DNA of 64,000 nucleotides from Procambarus clarkii (lineage: Eukaryota > Arthropoda > Malacostraca > Decapoda > Cambaridae). The DNA lies in the NCBI RefSeq assembly GCF_040958095.1, contig NC_091181.1, positions 30,778,029 through 30,842,028 on the forward strand, given 5' to 3'. How positions within the stretch are numbered: the first letter of the stretch is position 1; each line of letters begins with the position of its first letter. Below the pieces are notes generated by a model. The model saw only the letters and a list, made by a program, of their open reading frames with translations, was not told the DNA's origin and searched no databases. Shown here piece by piece: positions 1 to 9,740 of this stretch. Position numbers and translations under genes: made by a program.

Positions 1-300
1 TTACCCTTGTAAAATTGACCTCTTGTGGGCCAATAGGCCTACCATTTCCTTAATTCTTATGTTCTTATATTCTTACAGTAGGTAGGTCTTATATAAATAC
101 ATCCTCTCATCACTATACCTATCTAAACTATTGTTGAAATTTGTTAAACTGTCTGTCTTAATAATTCTAGCTGCCAATCCATTCTACTTATCCACAACCA
201 TATTTCTAAACCAAGACTTCTGTGCTCAATTTCTGTAGCTTATACCTGTTGTTATAAGATTTGACTTTCCAACAATTTCAGAACTCCTTTTTATATCCCC
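1..300 (-). repeat. Interspersed repeat fragment
   Basis: Read on the minus strand, the first 80 bases contain an 'agaacataagaa' run followed by 'aggcctattggccca', which recurs on the plus strand at 30257-30302. The rest is AT-rich and lies upstream of the first visible MBD2/3 exon. Its element class is not identified. From about 300 to 1186 I see AT-rich intron-like sequence with a CT-rich stretch near 790-900 and no exon. Confidence 0.5.
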
Positions 301-1197
301 CTGACCCACTTGAACACCTTGATCATATCCCTCCTTATCCTGTGTTTCTATTTTGTGCAGATTGAGACATCAGTCTGGCTTTGTAGGAAATGTTCATGGT
401 ACCTTATCTTTCTTTGTATTTTCTCTAAGAGAGACCATGTCCATTCTGTGGTATGGCAACCAGAACTACAGAATGAAGTGGGGCTTCATCAGTCCTAGAT
501 ATAGTTAAAGAATAATGTTCATGCTTCTGTTGCTTTTCATTATTAAAAGTTGCACATTGGTCTATTTCGTGCATCTGTGTATTATTGTCTCAGCCTCAGG
601 TCCCCACTTACTGAGACTAATCAATCTCTCACAGTTTGATCAATGTGTGACTTATTGATGAGCAATTGCAATATATGGTATATGAGCAATATAGCATTGC
701 TATATACAACTTGTCATTGTATATAATATTGCTATATACAATTTTAATTTGTCATTGTTTTGTCCAGCACTAGTGAAGCAGTGCTTCTTCTCGCTCCTCT
801 GCTGCCTTCCTTCTCCTCTGCCTTCACTGCCTCTTTCTATGCCTCCTCATCCTCCTCCTTTACCTCTTCTCCTCTGCCTGCTCCTCCTCCTTTTTCTTCT
901 CCATTATTAGTTCCTCTTCCGAGGAATTAATAATGTCGTGTATCAACAGCATTGTTAATTCATTAATAATTAATTTTGTTGGGGAACAGGCAGCCGTGCA
1001 TATATTCAGGTTAGACTTGTGTCAAGGTCCCTTATCTTAGCTTAGGTGAACATCTGACCACCGCCAGGTTGCAACCCCACAACAAGCTGACTAAATCTTG
1101 GATACCTTTTTTACTATAAGGTGAATTAGGGGAATTAGGTGATTGGAAACGCCCCCAACCATTTCTGTCTCGCCTAGTATTCAAACCCAGAATTCTT

Positions 1198-1441
1198 ATG
1201 CAGGCGATGAGTCACAATAACGTGGCTGAAGTATGTTGACCAGACCACACACTAGAAATTGAAGGGACGACGACGTTTCAGTCCGTCCTGGACCATTCTC
1301 AAGTCGATTGTGAGAATGGTCCAGGACGGACCATTCTCACGGTCGGTCCAGGACGGACCAATGGTCACAATCGACTTGAGAATGGTCCAGGACGGACCGA
1401 AACGTCGTCCCTTCAATTTCTAGTGTGTGGTCTGGTCAACA
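1198..1441 (+). mobile_element. FB foldback element, full length
   Basis: Flanked by the 11-bp direct repeat ccagaattctt at 1187-1197 and 1442-1452, which I read as a target-site duplication. It begins with a short non-repeated leader containing gagtcacaataacgtggct, then a left arm starting ttgaccagaccacacact and a right arm that is its reverse complement ending agtgtgtggtctggtcaac. The middle has an extra duplicated piece of the arm, making it longer than other copies. It sits in the MBD2/3 intron, about 145 bp before the acceptor of the 1596 exon. Confidence 0.85.
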
Positions 1442-1595
1442 CCAGAATTCTTGATTGTGTCGAACATCTGTACTAACAGGATCCATTTTATTTAATATAC
1501 TCCCAAAAATGTTACCAAGTTCAAAGTGCACAAAAATTATCGTAATTGTAGATACTGTGCATGAAAATTTAAATGAATATTATTATTATTTTCAG

Positions 1596-1748
1596 TCCTA
1601 GTGGAAAAAAGTTCCGAAGTAAGCCTCAGTTGACACGGTACATTGGAGATTCAGTGGATTTATCATCATTTGACTTCCGAACAGGGAAAGTAAATCCAAT
1701 GCTTGCAAGAAAAAACAAAAAACCAAGAGGAACATTATTTGATTACAG
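1596..1748 (+). CDS. Mbd2/3: MBD2/3 exon: second half of the MBD
   Basis: Methyl-CpG-binding domain protein of the MBD2/MBD3 class, a subunit of the nuclear NuRD chromatin-remodelling and deacetylase complex. The exon follows a ttttcag acceptor, enters in the last base of a codon and ends AG|GTGAGG. It encodes about 50 residues with the family hallmarks SGKKFRSKPQL, RYIGDSVDLSSFDFRTGK and RKNKKPRG. The first half of the MBD, including the residue that separates methyl-binding MBD2 from MBD3, is encoded upstream and is not in the window. Methyl-DNA binding therefore cannot be judged here. Confidence 0.93.
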
Positions 1749-1921
1749 GTGAGGTGATAATGGTTTATGTACTTACCTGAAATGTAAGTACTGTATTGTA
1801 TTTTTATGTTGATTTGTTAAAATATATTTTTTCTTATGACTTTGATATATAGTACTGTATATATTTTATAACAAAATGTTTTTTTCTTTCTTAATATTTA
1901 TTACACTAATAATAACTTCAG

Positions 1922-2069
1922 TCGTGGGATGCGAAATGATGCATCACTAGTTCCTCCAATTCGCCAAACTGCCTCAATATTCAAGCAACCTGTAACAGTC
2001 ATCAAGACGCAACCGTCAAGTAAAGTGAAGACCGATATGAAGCATGGGTCACAAGACAAGCCAAAGCAG
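1922..2069 (+). CDS. Mbd2/3: MBD2/3 exon: linker region
   Basis: Continues the MBD2/3 frame exactly (AG + T completes a Ser codon). Acceptor aacttcag and donor CAG|GTATAG flank 148 bp. The product contains PPIRQTASIFKQPVTVIK, the most conserved linker motif of MBD2/MBD3, which contributes to contacts with the histone-deacetylase core of NuRD. The following stretch is polar and Lys/Ser-rich, as in other family members. Phase and motif order leave little doubt. Confidence 0.94.
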
Positions 2070-2389
2070 GTATAGTAAAATATTGTTTTGGATTCTGGAA
2101 TATCACATTTGGCTGCTTCCTTTAAACAACCCTCAACTTGGTCCTTGGACAAGATTATGCAGTCAGGTATTATTAAATTACATTTAACTGCTGGTGCCAC
2201 AGAGATTGTTTGAAATGTCCTTGCAGAGTAATGTAGCCTAGATGCTTGGGAGTCACTGGGAATTCCTCAGTCCAGCCTAAAATGGCCAACAGAGAATCGG
2301 TCACAAAAATATGATTTCTCGAACACACTCATATCTTCTTTGGTGACTGCCAAATGAGAGCTGTCACTAACAGTTGGTCTGCTTGGCCA

Positions 2390-2517
2390 TCCCTGTGGAC
2401 TACCCCAGGTGGCAGTATCATGTACAGCACACCCCTGTGGACTGCCCCCAGGTGGCAGCACCATGTACAGCACACCCGTAGACTACCACCAGGTTGCAGC
2501 ACCATGCACAGCACACT
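2390..2517 (+). repeat. Three-copy minisatellite in MBD2/3 intron
   Basis: A unit of about 43 bp containing aggtggcag and catgtacagcacac occurs three times with substitutions. It lies between two MBD2/3 exons and explains the overlapping open frames on both strands here. Confidence 0.75.
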
Positions 2518-2950
2518 TTTTTTTTTTTACCAGAGCTATCTCATAATTTTTCATCTAACTCTTATTGCCTCATCCTGTGAGGCTTTGCTCTTGGTTGCTG
2601 GTGCTTTGGCATCTACTAAATTGTCTTACTCTTTGCAACATTTTTATAATGGTTTGAGAAGTCACGTCTACTATGTTGTATTGAGACAAGCTGCAATCAT
2701 ACACCAAGAAATCCACAGGGGAGTCCTAATGTGAGTCTATCCATGAAGCCAACAGGACCTTGCCTAAAGAAGCAGCAGTTTGTTCGGCTCGGAAAGGAGT
2801 TTTTATTATATCCTGCACTGTACATACACTCTTGAGATGAATATTTTAAAATTAAAAAATTTAACCATAGTGGTTGAAGGAATTTTTTCCTTCCTTCGTT
2901 ATTCAAAATGAGGGAAAAGAACTTAATTTACGATATTTCATTCTATTCAG

Positions 2951-3079
2951 CTGTTCTGGGAAAAGCGGTTACAAGGACTACAAGCTTTTGATGCTCAAAC
3001 ATCGGTCCTTAGGAATGTTGACTTGCCAGCAGCACTGAAGGCTGTAGGACCAAATGTGGAAGACCAGACAGTATTGCAG
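2951..3079 (+). CDS. Mbd2/3: MBD2/3 exon: start of C-terminal domain
   Basis: A 43-codon exon in frame with its neighbours, between acceptor ttctattcag and donor CAG|GTATGT. It begins LFWEKRLQGLQAF, the signature of the MBD2/3 C-terminal domain, and continues DLPAALKAVGPNVEDQTVLQ, matching the family pattern of LP..L..VGP..ND.TLL. In other animals this domain supports NuRD assembly. Confidence 0.95.
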
Positions 3080-4188
3080 GTATGTTTGCTATATACATTT
3101 TGCTGTGTTTGTAATACATTTAAGCAGAATGTTTTGCATTTGCTCTACAATATTAATTGTTTAAATGTCTGTGTTGTATGAGTAAACACTAGACATTTGA
3201 TAGGAAAATGTAAAAAAATACAAAGAAATCACACTGTTGGCATATAATGTTATGCATAAAAGCAGTTTTGCATAATCTGTACAGTTTTCTTCAAATTCTG
3301 TACTAAGAGCCAAATAGTGTTGATGTTGAAAGCCACAGCAGTAGCATTAATATAGAGGGCAACCATAAAAACTAACTAGGGTGGATGGAGAAACCAAAGT
3401 AACAGAATATAAAAAAAAGTACACATTAACTCACACATAAGGTTTCAGATACCGGCACAAAAACAGCCACAGAAAATATGCATCTTATTTATGAAAACTT
3501 TATAATACTGTACTTTGCTAGAAGAATATGAAGACATGAAACCAAAGGAACTAAATGCATATTCTCTTGTCTCAGGAATTGATTAATATGCTAAGCAATG
3601 CTCTTTTGTAACATGCATATGTTACTAAAGAGAAACATATGCATGTTAATTAATAGCCAATGTTGGGTGCACGAGACACAGCTAGGTTTAGAAAAGTTCA
3701 TCAATGCTTTAGCACTGTGCAGATTTTTGTCATAATTACTTTTTTATATATACAATATAAGTATACTGTATAATACATTATAAGATATTGATGTATTTTT
3801 CTAGCACGTAGTAGAACAGTGCAGTTGTCACAAATTGCGCCTACTCATGAGATGCAGTATTTAAATCATTGTGTCAATATGAAAGTCCTGAGTTTCTACC
3901 CACATGTTGAAAATTCAGGTCCATCTTATGAATTTTGGGAAATTTTTGTCCAATGGTAAAATCTTAATGACTTTTTGAGGTTTGTTTTATTCAGTTTTCT
4001 ACTGTTAGCTACACTGTACTGGTGCAAGTGCAAAAATATGGAACATCTGTTGCTGTTGTATTAGTAAAATATATATACAGTACTGTATTTCATTAACTCT
4101 GAAATTATTGTATTGCTTGGCTTGTTTTGTAAAATATATTTTATTGTCAATTTACATGATATTCTTAATGCGTGTTTCATGTTTTCAG

Positions 4189-4305
4189 AGTGTAGCCACT
4201 GCCTTGCACCTATTCCCAGGCCCCATCACTGGACAGACTGAAGCTAAACATTACCTTGAAAAAAACCCGGGAGTTTTTCTAAACCCTTCTCAACCACTTG
4301 TTATT
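4189..4305 (+). CDS. Mbd2/3: MBD2/3 exon: C-terminal domain, last visible
   Basis: A 39-codon exon between acceptor gttttcag and donor ATT|GTAAGT. It encodes SVATALHLFPGPITGQ, then EKNPGVFLNPSQPLVI, the end of the MBD2/3 C-terminal domain. The family then needs a segment with a TDEDIR-like motif and a coiled coil that binds p66/GATAD2. That exon is not seen: it could lie in the 4567-5066 gap or further right. The long intron 3080-4188 is AT-rich and shows nothing else. Confidence 0.94.
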
Positions 4306-4566
4306 GTAAGTACTGTACCTAATTATAAGCATAAAAGATAGCTTTAGTAAGATGCATCATTGTAATGCATCAACCCTCTTTCATTAGTAAAATTATTTAT
4401 AAATGCTCTTGAAGCATTTGTTGAAGATCAGAGTTTGATTTGCCTACCATCTAAAACATTTACCCCTTGTTTTCATTAATAAATGCCAGAGTTGGAAGGT
4501 TAGAAACTGCTTTAATAACATTACATGTGGAGCATTTGAAGGGGAGAAAGCACGTAAATGTGGAAA

Positions 4567-5066
4567 NNNNNNNNNNNNNNNNNNNNNNNNNNNNNNNNNN
4601 NNNNNNNNNNNNNNNNNNNNNNNNNNNNNNNNNNNNNNNNNNNNNNNNNNNNNNNNNNNNNNNNNNNNNNNNNNNNNNNNNNNNNNNNNNNNNNNNNNNN
4701 NNNNNNNNNNNNNNNNNNNNNNNNNNNNNNNNNNNNNNNNNNNNNNNNNNNNNNNNNNNNNNNNNNNNNNNNNNNNNNNNNNNNNNNNNNNNNNNNNNNN
4801 NNNNNNNNNNNNNNNNNNNNNNNNNNNNNNNNNNNNNNNNNNNNNNNNNNNNNNNNNNNNNNNNNNNNNNNNNNNNNNNNNNNNNNNNNNNNNNNNNNNN
4901 NNNNNNNNNNNNNNNNNNNNNNNNNNNNNNNNNNNNNNNNNNNNNNNNNNNNNNNNNNNNNNNNNNNNNNNNNNNNNNNNNNNNNNNNNNNNNNNNNNNN
5001 NNNNNNNNNNNNNNNNNNNNNNNNNNNNNNNNNNNNNNNNNNNNNNNNNNNNNNNNNNNNNNNNNN
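4567..5066. other. Assembly gap (500 N)
   Basis: Exactly 500 undetermined bases, probably a fixed-size scaffold gap rather than a measured length. It falls where the missing 3' exon(s) of MBD2/3 would be expected. Confidence 0.99.
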
Positions 5067-5083
5067 CGTGAGAACAACGCCTG

Positions 5084-5158
5084 GCGCTGTTACGGGCTCA
5101 CCATAGCCCGTGCTACATGGATACTTCGTTGTGAGTAGTTAAATCTAAAACAACAAAC
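5084..5158 (+). mobile_element. micro-A retroposon
   Basis: Carries the core tacgggctcaccatagcccg, a second hairpin (gctac...gtagt) and an AAC-rich tail. It lies directly against the gap, so its left boundary is uncertain. Confidence 0.75.
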
Positions 5159-5224
5159 AGCCTGTGTTCACAGGAGACACTTCAGGATGTTACACGACCA
5201 AAGACCACATTTACTCCAAACATC

Positions 5225-5292
5225 TACCACCTATACGGGGCTACTCATGCCCGTGCCACCTCTTGTGGTGGCTTAATTGTCATCAATCAATC
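5225..5292 (+). mobile_element. micro-B retroposon, 5'-truncated
   Basis: Contains cggggctactcatgcccgtg, the hairpin gccacctcttgtggtggc and a tail of catcaatcaat type. The following micro-B copy is inserted at its tail. Confidence 0.75.
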
Positions 5293-5302
5293 CCTCCTGT
5301 GT

Positions 5303-5546
5303 CCACGGGAGACATCTCCCGTCACGCAGGGTGCAGCCGCACCTCCACAGATCTCCAGTATCATCTATTGATACTGGTAATGGCTCAAAAAAGCCAACAA
5401 TCGACTTGAGGATGGTCCAGGACGGACCGAAACGTCGTCATCCCTTCAACTTCTAGTGTGTGGCCTGGTCAACAAAAGCCACCACTTGCGGGCTATTCGT
5501 GCCCGTGCCACCTTTGGGATGGCTTAATCTTCATCAATCAATCAAT
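5303..5546 (+). mobile_element. micro-B retroposon, full length, interrupted
   Basis: Bounded by the 10-bp duplication cctcctgtgt at 5293-5302 and 5547-5556. It starts ccacgggagacatctcccgt, passes a ccagtatcat/tgatactgg hairpin, then gggctattcgtgcccgtgcc, and ends in (TCAA)n. An FB copy (5397-5473) interrupts it. Joining the two halves across the duplication aaaagcca restores a normal micro-B. Confidence 0.85.
5397..5473 (+). mobile_element. FB element, 5'-truncated, nested in micro-B
   Basis: Only the right arm is present, starting near aatcgacttgag and ending in the usual gtggcctggtcaac. The 8-bp duplication aaaagcca flanks it (5389-5396 and 5474-5481). A constant 3' end with a truncated 5' end is typical of LINE-type target-primed reverse transcription. 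Confidence 0.8.
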
Positions 5547-5856
5547 CCTCCTGTGTGCACACCACTGATGACAGGACAGACTAGGCTGGTCGTCACCCAC
5601 TGAACGCCTGCTGCTCAAACTACCACTCCAGTGACAGTAGTATCGCGTTACCTAACATCAACTGAGTGAAATAGCTTGTTAAGAGCTGCACCAGTATCTC
5701 TCCTCTACAAGATGCTCAACTAGTTAAGACAGTCTGGAAGGAGGAAGGTTGTCTAAGACGTCACATGTAACGTGCTGAACACTGTCCTGTGATTAGTTGA
5801 AGCCAAGACATTATTGACCTTTTATTTCCTCAACGGTGTGACAGGTAGGGGTGGGT

Positions 5857-6133
<277 letters not shown>

Positions 6134-6139
6134 TTGTGT

Positions 6140-6193
<54 letters not shown>
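6134..6193. repeat. (GT)n microsatellite
   Basis: A second GT tract, with a GAGTG interruption near its start, separating the CR1 fragment from the Penelope-like fragment. Confidence 0.95.
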
Positions 6194-6194
<1 letters not shown>

Positions 6195-6224
6195 GGAGGC
6201 CAGAGTGACGAGAAACACATGTGT

Positions 6225-6629
6225 GTCATCAATACATATGCAAGTCGTGCAACACGAACATGCTCTTCTTGGCAGCTCTTGCACCACCAACTTCAACGAA
6301 TCCGCCAAATCGTTGTGAACAACGATTTCAGCAATTCAGAATTCGACGAAATCTTAAGTAAGAAACTCGGCCGCCACCTGACTGGAGATAATCAGGCCCC
6401 AGAGGTGGAAAATCAGCCCTTAAGGGAAGACATTATAGTGTATTATAAAAATACAAAAGATGAAAAGGTGATAGGAGATATAATTGACAGGAATTGAAAC
6501 CTTGCAGTGAAAACGCAAGGATTTGTCCTGTCATTTATTATAACCACCTCCGTATAGCTTCCCTCATTACGGGAAATAACATCTCTGCCTCCTGTGACAC
6601 ACTGAGGTGTACCAATATAGTGTATCAAT
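6225..6629 (+). pseudogene. Penelope-like element, C-terminal RT fragment
   Basis: The plus strand encodes LLHHQLQRIRQIVVNNDFSN, then LREDIIVYYKN and IGDIIDRN before a stop, followed in another frame by pieces of an IIYYKN-type motif and CTNIVYQC. This order matches the region between the RT fingers/palm and the GIY-YIG nuclease in Penelope-like retroelements. A stop and a frame change show it is dead. It is truncated just before the expected nuclease domain, exactly where an FB element begins. Confidence 0.6.
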
Positions 6630-6790
6630 GTTGACCAGACCACACACTAGAAGGTGAAGGGACGACGACGTTTCGGTCCGTCCTGGACCATTCGCAAGTC
6701 GGCCATTCTCACAATCGACTTGCGAATGGTCCAGGACGGACCGAAACGTCGTCGTCGTCCCTTCACCTTCTAGTGTATGGTCTGGTCAAC
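6630..6790 (+). mobile_element. FB foldback element
   Basis: Left arm gttgaccagaccacacact and right arm ending tagtgtatggtctggtcaac are inverted complements around a short loop. The usual leader is absent, and I could not find a duplication. This copy has cgcaag in the left arm and the matching cttgcg in the right, whereas other copies have ctcaag and cttgag. Confidence 0.85.
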
Positions 6791-6846
<56 letters not shown>

Positions 6847-6855
6847 TATATATAA
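6791..6855. repeat. (TA)n microsatellite
   Basis: About 60 bp of TA dinucleotides starting at the right end of the FB element. From 6856 to 7498 I see no gene or repeat that I recognise. Confidence 0.95.
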
Positions 6856-7498
6856 AGCAGCATATACTGCACCTGGCACGGTATGGCCACAAGAGATAAT
6901 GACAAGAGAACGTCAATGAGTTATAATTCTGGTCAGTGTGGACGCTGGGCCAAGCAACGGTAAAGACTGCCAAATATGCCGGCTAAGGGGCGAGGCTATA
7001 TGACAGCCTATTAAGGTCAATTGACTCTTAACAAGTCCCAAGCCGTGAATCTCCTCAGTTAATGGTCTCTGCGTCAGTACGTGTGAATTCCTTGGGCCCG
7101 TTCTCCGACATCCTGTCACGTCATGGGGGCTTCTCTCCCCTCAACGTTAGTTTTCTGTTTACGACTGCTGTCTGTTTAGCGATGGCGGGCTCTGGGAGCA
7201 CTTGTCTGGCCTTGCCATGACACAACGCAGTTTGGAGGAGTTAATGTGAGTGCTTGATGATGCTGGGCGAGGCTGCTGTGTGTGTTATGTCACTGTCTTG
7301 CACCCGTGTCTCTGTGTGCTTGTGTGTCGTGCCGGAAACCCTCTCTCTCTCTCTGTGCTAGAGAGACCACACATGTGCTCACATATATAATTTAATAATA
7401 ATATGTGCTATATGTATTCTCATATATAACCCATATGTTCTACCCCTCCTCAACAACCCTATAAAGGTTTACTTCCCTTTAGGAAAGTACTCTGATTT

Positions 7499-7596
7499 AA
7501 CAAATCCACAAGGGCCGTGACGAGGGTTCGAACCTATACGTCTTAGAGGACCCCACACGCTGCCTTAATCGCCTAAGCTACGACATGGTTAAAAGA
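7499..7596 (-). mobile_element. tRNA-headed SINE fragment
   Basis: On the minus strand there is a tRNA-like head with an A-box-like region (tagcttaggcgattaaggc) and a B-box-like ggttcgaaccct, followed by ggcccttgtggatttgtt. Related copies are at 25505-25560 and in the inverted pair at 60110-60366. Confidence 0.7.
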
Positions 7597-7743
7597 ATTG
7601 CAACCGGGAAATCATCCTGATTTACCACGGTTCCCTGCAGTCTCTCCGAGACACAAACCATGATTATACGCAATTCCCCCCCCCCCCCCCCTGCACCCGA
7701 GCTATGTCAATAGGCCGCTCTACCTCTTCGCCTCTACTGCATT

Positions 7744-7823
7744 ACACACAGAAATCACAATAGCGTGATGGCTATTGTGGATTTGTTCATTAGATGCATC
7801 ACGCTATTGTGATTTGTGTGTGT
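7744..7823. repeat. Long hairpin, remnant of tRNA foldback
   Basis: aatcacaatagcgtgatg (7753-7770) and catcacgctattgtgatt (7797-7814) are perfect 18-bp inverted complements, extended outward by acacaca/tgtgtgt with a mismatch. The loop keeps tgtggatttgttca, the end of the tRNA-headed SINE, so this looks like the foldback family of 60110-60366 with its centre deleted. Confidence 0.75.
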
Positions 7824-7933
7824 ACTCTGGTTTACACATGAGGGAGGGGGGAGCAGGAGAGGTTTACTGATTATATGGAGGGCGGGCGAGGGTGCACTGA
7901 CCATAAAGGGGGGGCAGACGAGGGTGTACTGAC

Positions 7934-8110
7934 CTCCTGTGGACGGACATGTTGACCCTGTGGCCGGCGGGGAGGATGACGGTCAGGTCCATGCTGCCCT
8001 CCAGTAGGTCAGCCGGCGTGTCCTCCGTCACCTGTCGCGCCGACATGGCCGACGTCGACGCGAACTGTCGGAGCGGCGGCGGCGCCATGATGCGGTCCGC
8101 CCACGACACC
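7934..8110 (-). CDS. Cordon-bleu-like exon (Cobl UBL start)
   Basis: A 177-bp, GC-rich exon on the minus strand between acceptor gtccaacag and donor GGAG|GTCAGT, in the same phase at both ends. It encodes DRIMAPPPLRQFAS, then ADLLEGSMDLTVILPAGHR and VNMSVHRR. The run SMDLTVILPAGxxxxxxV resembles the first strand of the ubiquitin-like domain of Cordon-bleu, an actin nucleator with C-terminal WH2 motifs. The next expected block (MMDLLV...LNPS) was not found to the left. The family call rests on one short motif. Confidence 0.5.
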
Positions 8111-8329
8111 CTGTTGGACACACACACCACACTGTAACACCGTACACTGTCAAACAGTACACTAACACAGTACACTGTAACACACCATAATAAAGCTGAC
8201 GAGACAGTACCTAGTACCGTGTATATGTATATAAAAACATGTTAACGTTGTGAGAGGCAATTGGAGAGTGGTGTGAACAACAGTAGGCCGGGAACCAGGA
8301 GCTGGATCCCCGTAGTCACTGGTTGGTAG

Positions 8330-8623
8330 GGCGTGCAGCCAGCCCGCAGCGTGCAGCCAGCCCGCAGCGTGCAGCCAGCCCGCAGCGTGCAGCCAGCCCG
8401 CAGCGTGCAGCCAGCCCGCAGCGTGCAGCCAGCCCGCAGCGTGCAGCCAGCCCGCGGCGTGCAGCCAGCCCGCGGCGTGCAGCCAGCCCGCGGCGTGCAG
8501 CCAGCCCGCGGCGTGCAGCCAGCCCGCGGCGTGCAGCCAGCCCGCAGCGTGCAGCCAGCCCGCAGCGTGCAGCCAGCCCGCAGCGTGCAGCCAGCCCGTA
8601 GCGTGCAGCCAGCCCGTAGCGTA
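8330..8623 (+). repeat. 18-bp minisatellite, about 16 copies
   Basis: The unit gcagccagcccgcagcgt is repeated in head-to-tail order with two variants (cgca and cgcg). The unit length is a multiple of three and lacks stops, so several frames are open on both strands. These frames have no splice or family support and I do not call them genes. Confidence 0.95.
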
Positions 8624-8717
8624 CAATTCATCCTCTACAATGATACATCACATTTTGCAGGCTGTTCCGTTTTCTATTTAGTACATCATTTTGTGACGAG
8701 CCATCTCAAGAGGAGGC

Positions 8718-8718
<1 letters not shown>

Positions 8719-8758
<40 letters not shown>
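8719..8758. repeat. (GT)n microsatellite at CR1 3' end
   Basis: Forty bases of GT immediately left of the tactcacctaattgtgcttg boundary of the CR1 copy. Confidence 0.95.
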
Positions 8759-8761
<3 letters not shown>

Positions 8762-9690
8762 CACCTAATTGTGCTTGCGGGGGTTGAGCTTTGGCTCTTT
8801 GGTCCCGCCTCTCAACTGTCAATCAACTGGTGTACAGATTCCTGAGCCTACTGGGCTCTATCATACCTACATTTGAAACTGTGTATGGAGTCAGCCTCCA
8901 CCACATCACTTCCTAGTGCATTCCATTTATTAACTACTCTGACACCGAAAAAATTCTTTCTAACGTCTCTGTGGCTCATCTGGGTACTAAGTTTCCACCT
9001 GTGTCCCCTTGTTCGTGTCCCACCCGTGCTGAAGAGTTTGTCTTTGTCCACCCTGTCAATTCCCCTGAGAATTTTGTAGGTGGTTATCATGTCTCCCCTT
9101 ACTCTTCTGTTTTCCAGGGATGTGAGGTTCAGCTCCTTTAGCCTTTCCTCGTAGCTCAATCCTCTCAGTTCCGGGACGAGCCTGGTGGCATACCGCTGAA
9201 TCTTCTCTAACTTTGTCTTGTGTTTAACTAGGTATGGACTCCAGGCTGGAGCTGCATACTCCAGGATTGGTCTTACATAAGTGGTATACAGGGTTCTGAA
9301 AGATTCCTTACACAAGTTTCTGAAGGCAGTTCTTATGTTGGCCAGTCTAGCATATGCCGCTGATGATATTCTTTTGATGTGGGCCTCTGGGGACAGGTTC
9401 GGTGTGATATCAACCCCCAGATCCTTCTCTCTATTTGATTCTTGCAGGATTTCCCCTCCCAGATGATACCTTGTGTTCAGCCTCCTGCTCCCTTCGCCTA
9501 ATTTCATCACCTTACACTTTCCAGAGTTGAACTTCAGCAGCCATTTTCTAGACCATTCCTCCAGTTTATCCAGGTCATCCTGTAGTCTCTGTCTATCTTC
9601 ATCCGTCTTGATTCTTCTCATAATTTTTGCATCATCAGCAAACATCGAGAGGAATGAGTCTATACCCTCTGGAAGATCACCATCATTCAC
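8759..9690 (-). mobile_element. CR1-type LINE, RT C-terminal half
   Basis: The best-preserved LINE coding region in the window. The minus strand stays open from about 9753 to 8848 and encodes GDLPEGIDSFLSMFADDAKI (the FADD catalytic motif), KWLLKFNSGKCKVMKLG, LGVDITPNLSPEAHIKRI, the connection segment RPILEYAAPAWSPYLVKHKT and the end NKWNALGSDVVEADSIHSFK. A GC-rich 3' untranslated region and a GT microsatellite follow. The upstream RT motifs and endonuclease are missing (5' truncation near a G-rich run at 9690-9710). Confidence 0.88.
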
Positions 9691-9740
9691 ACGTGGGGGG
9701 GGGGGAGGGGGGGTTATTTCCGACCCGGTCTCTTGAGTGG

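Noticed and set aside
1198..1240. FB leader resembles a hammerhead ribozyme core (GA-N-GA, stem, GAA)
   Set aside because: The conserved U after C is missing, an extra T separates the stem from GAA, and no NUH cleavage site with stem III could be placed.
8162..8631. Long open frames across the 18-bp minisatellite
   Set aside because: Both strands and several frames are open because the unit is a stop-free multiple of three; there is no splice or family support.
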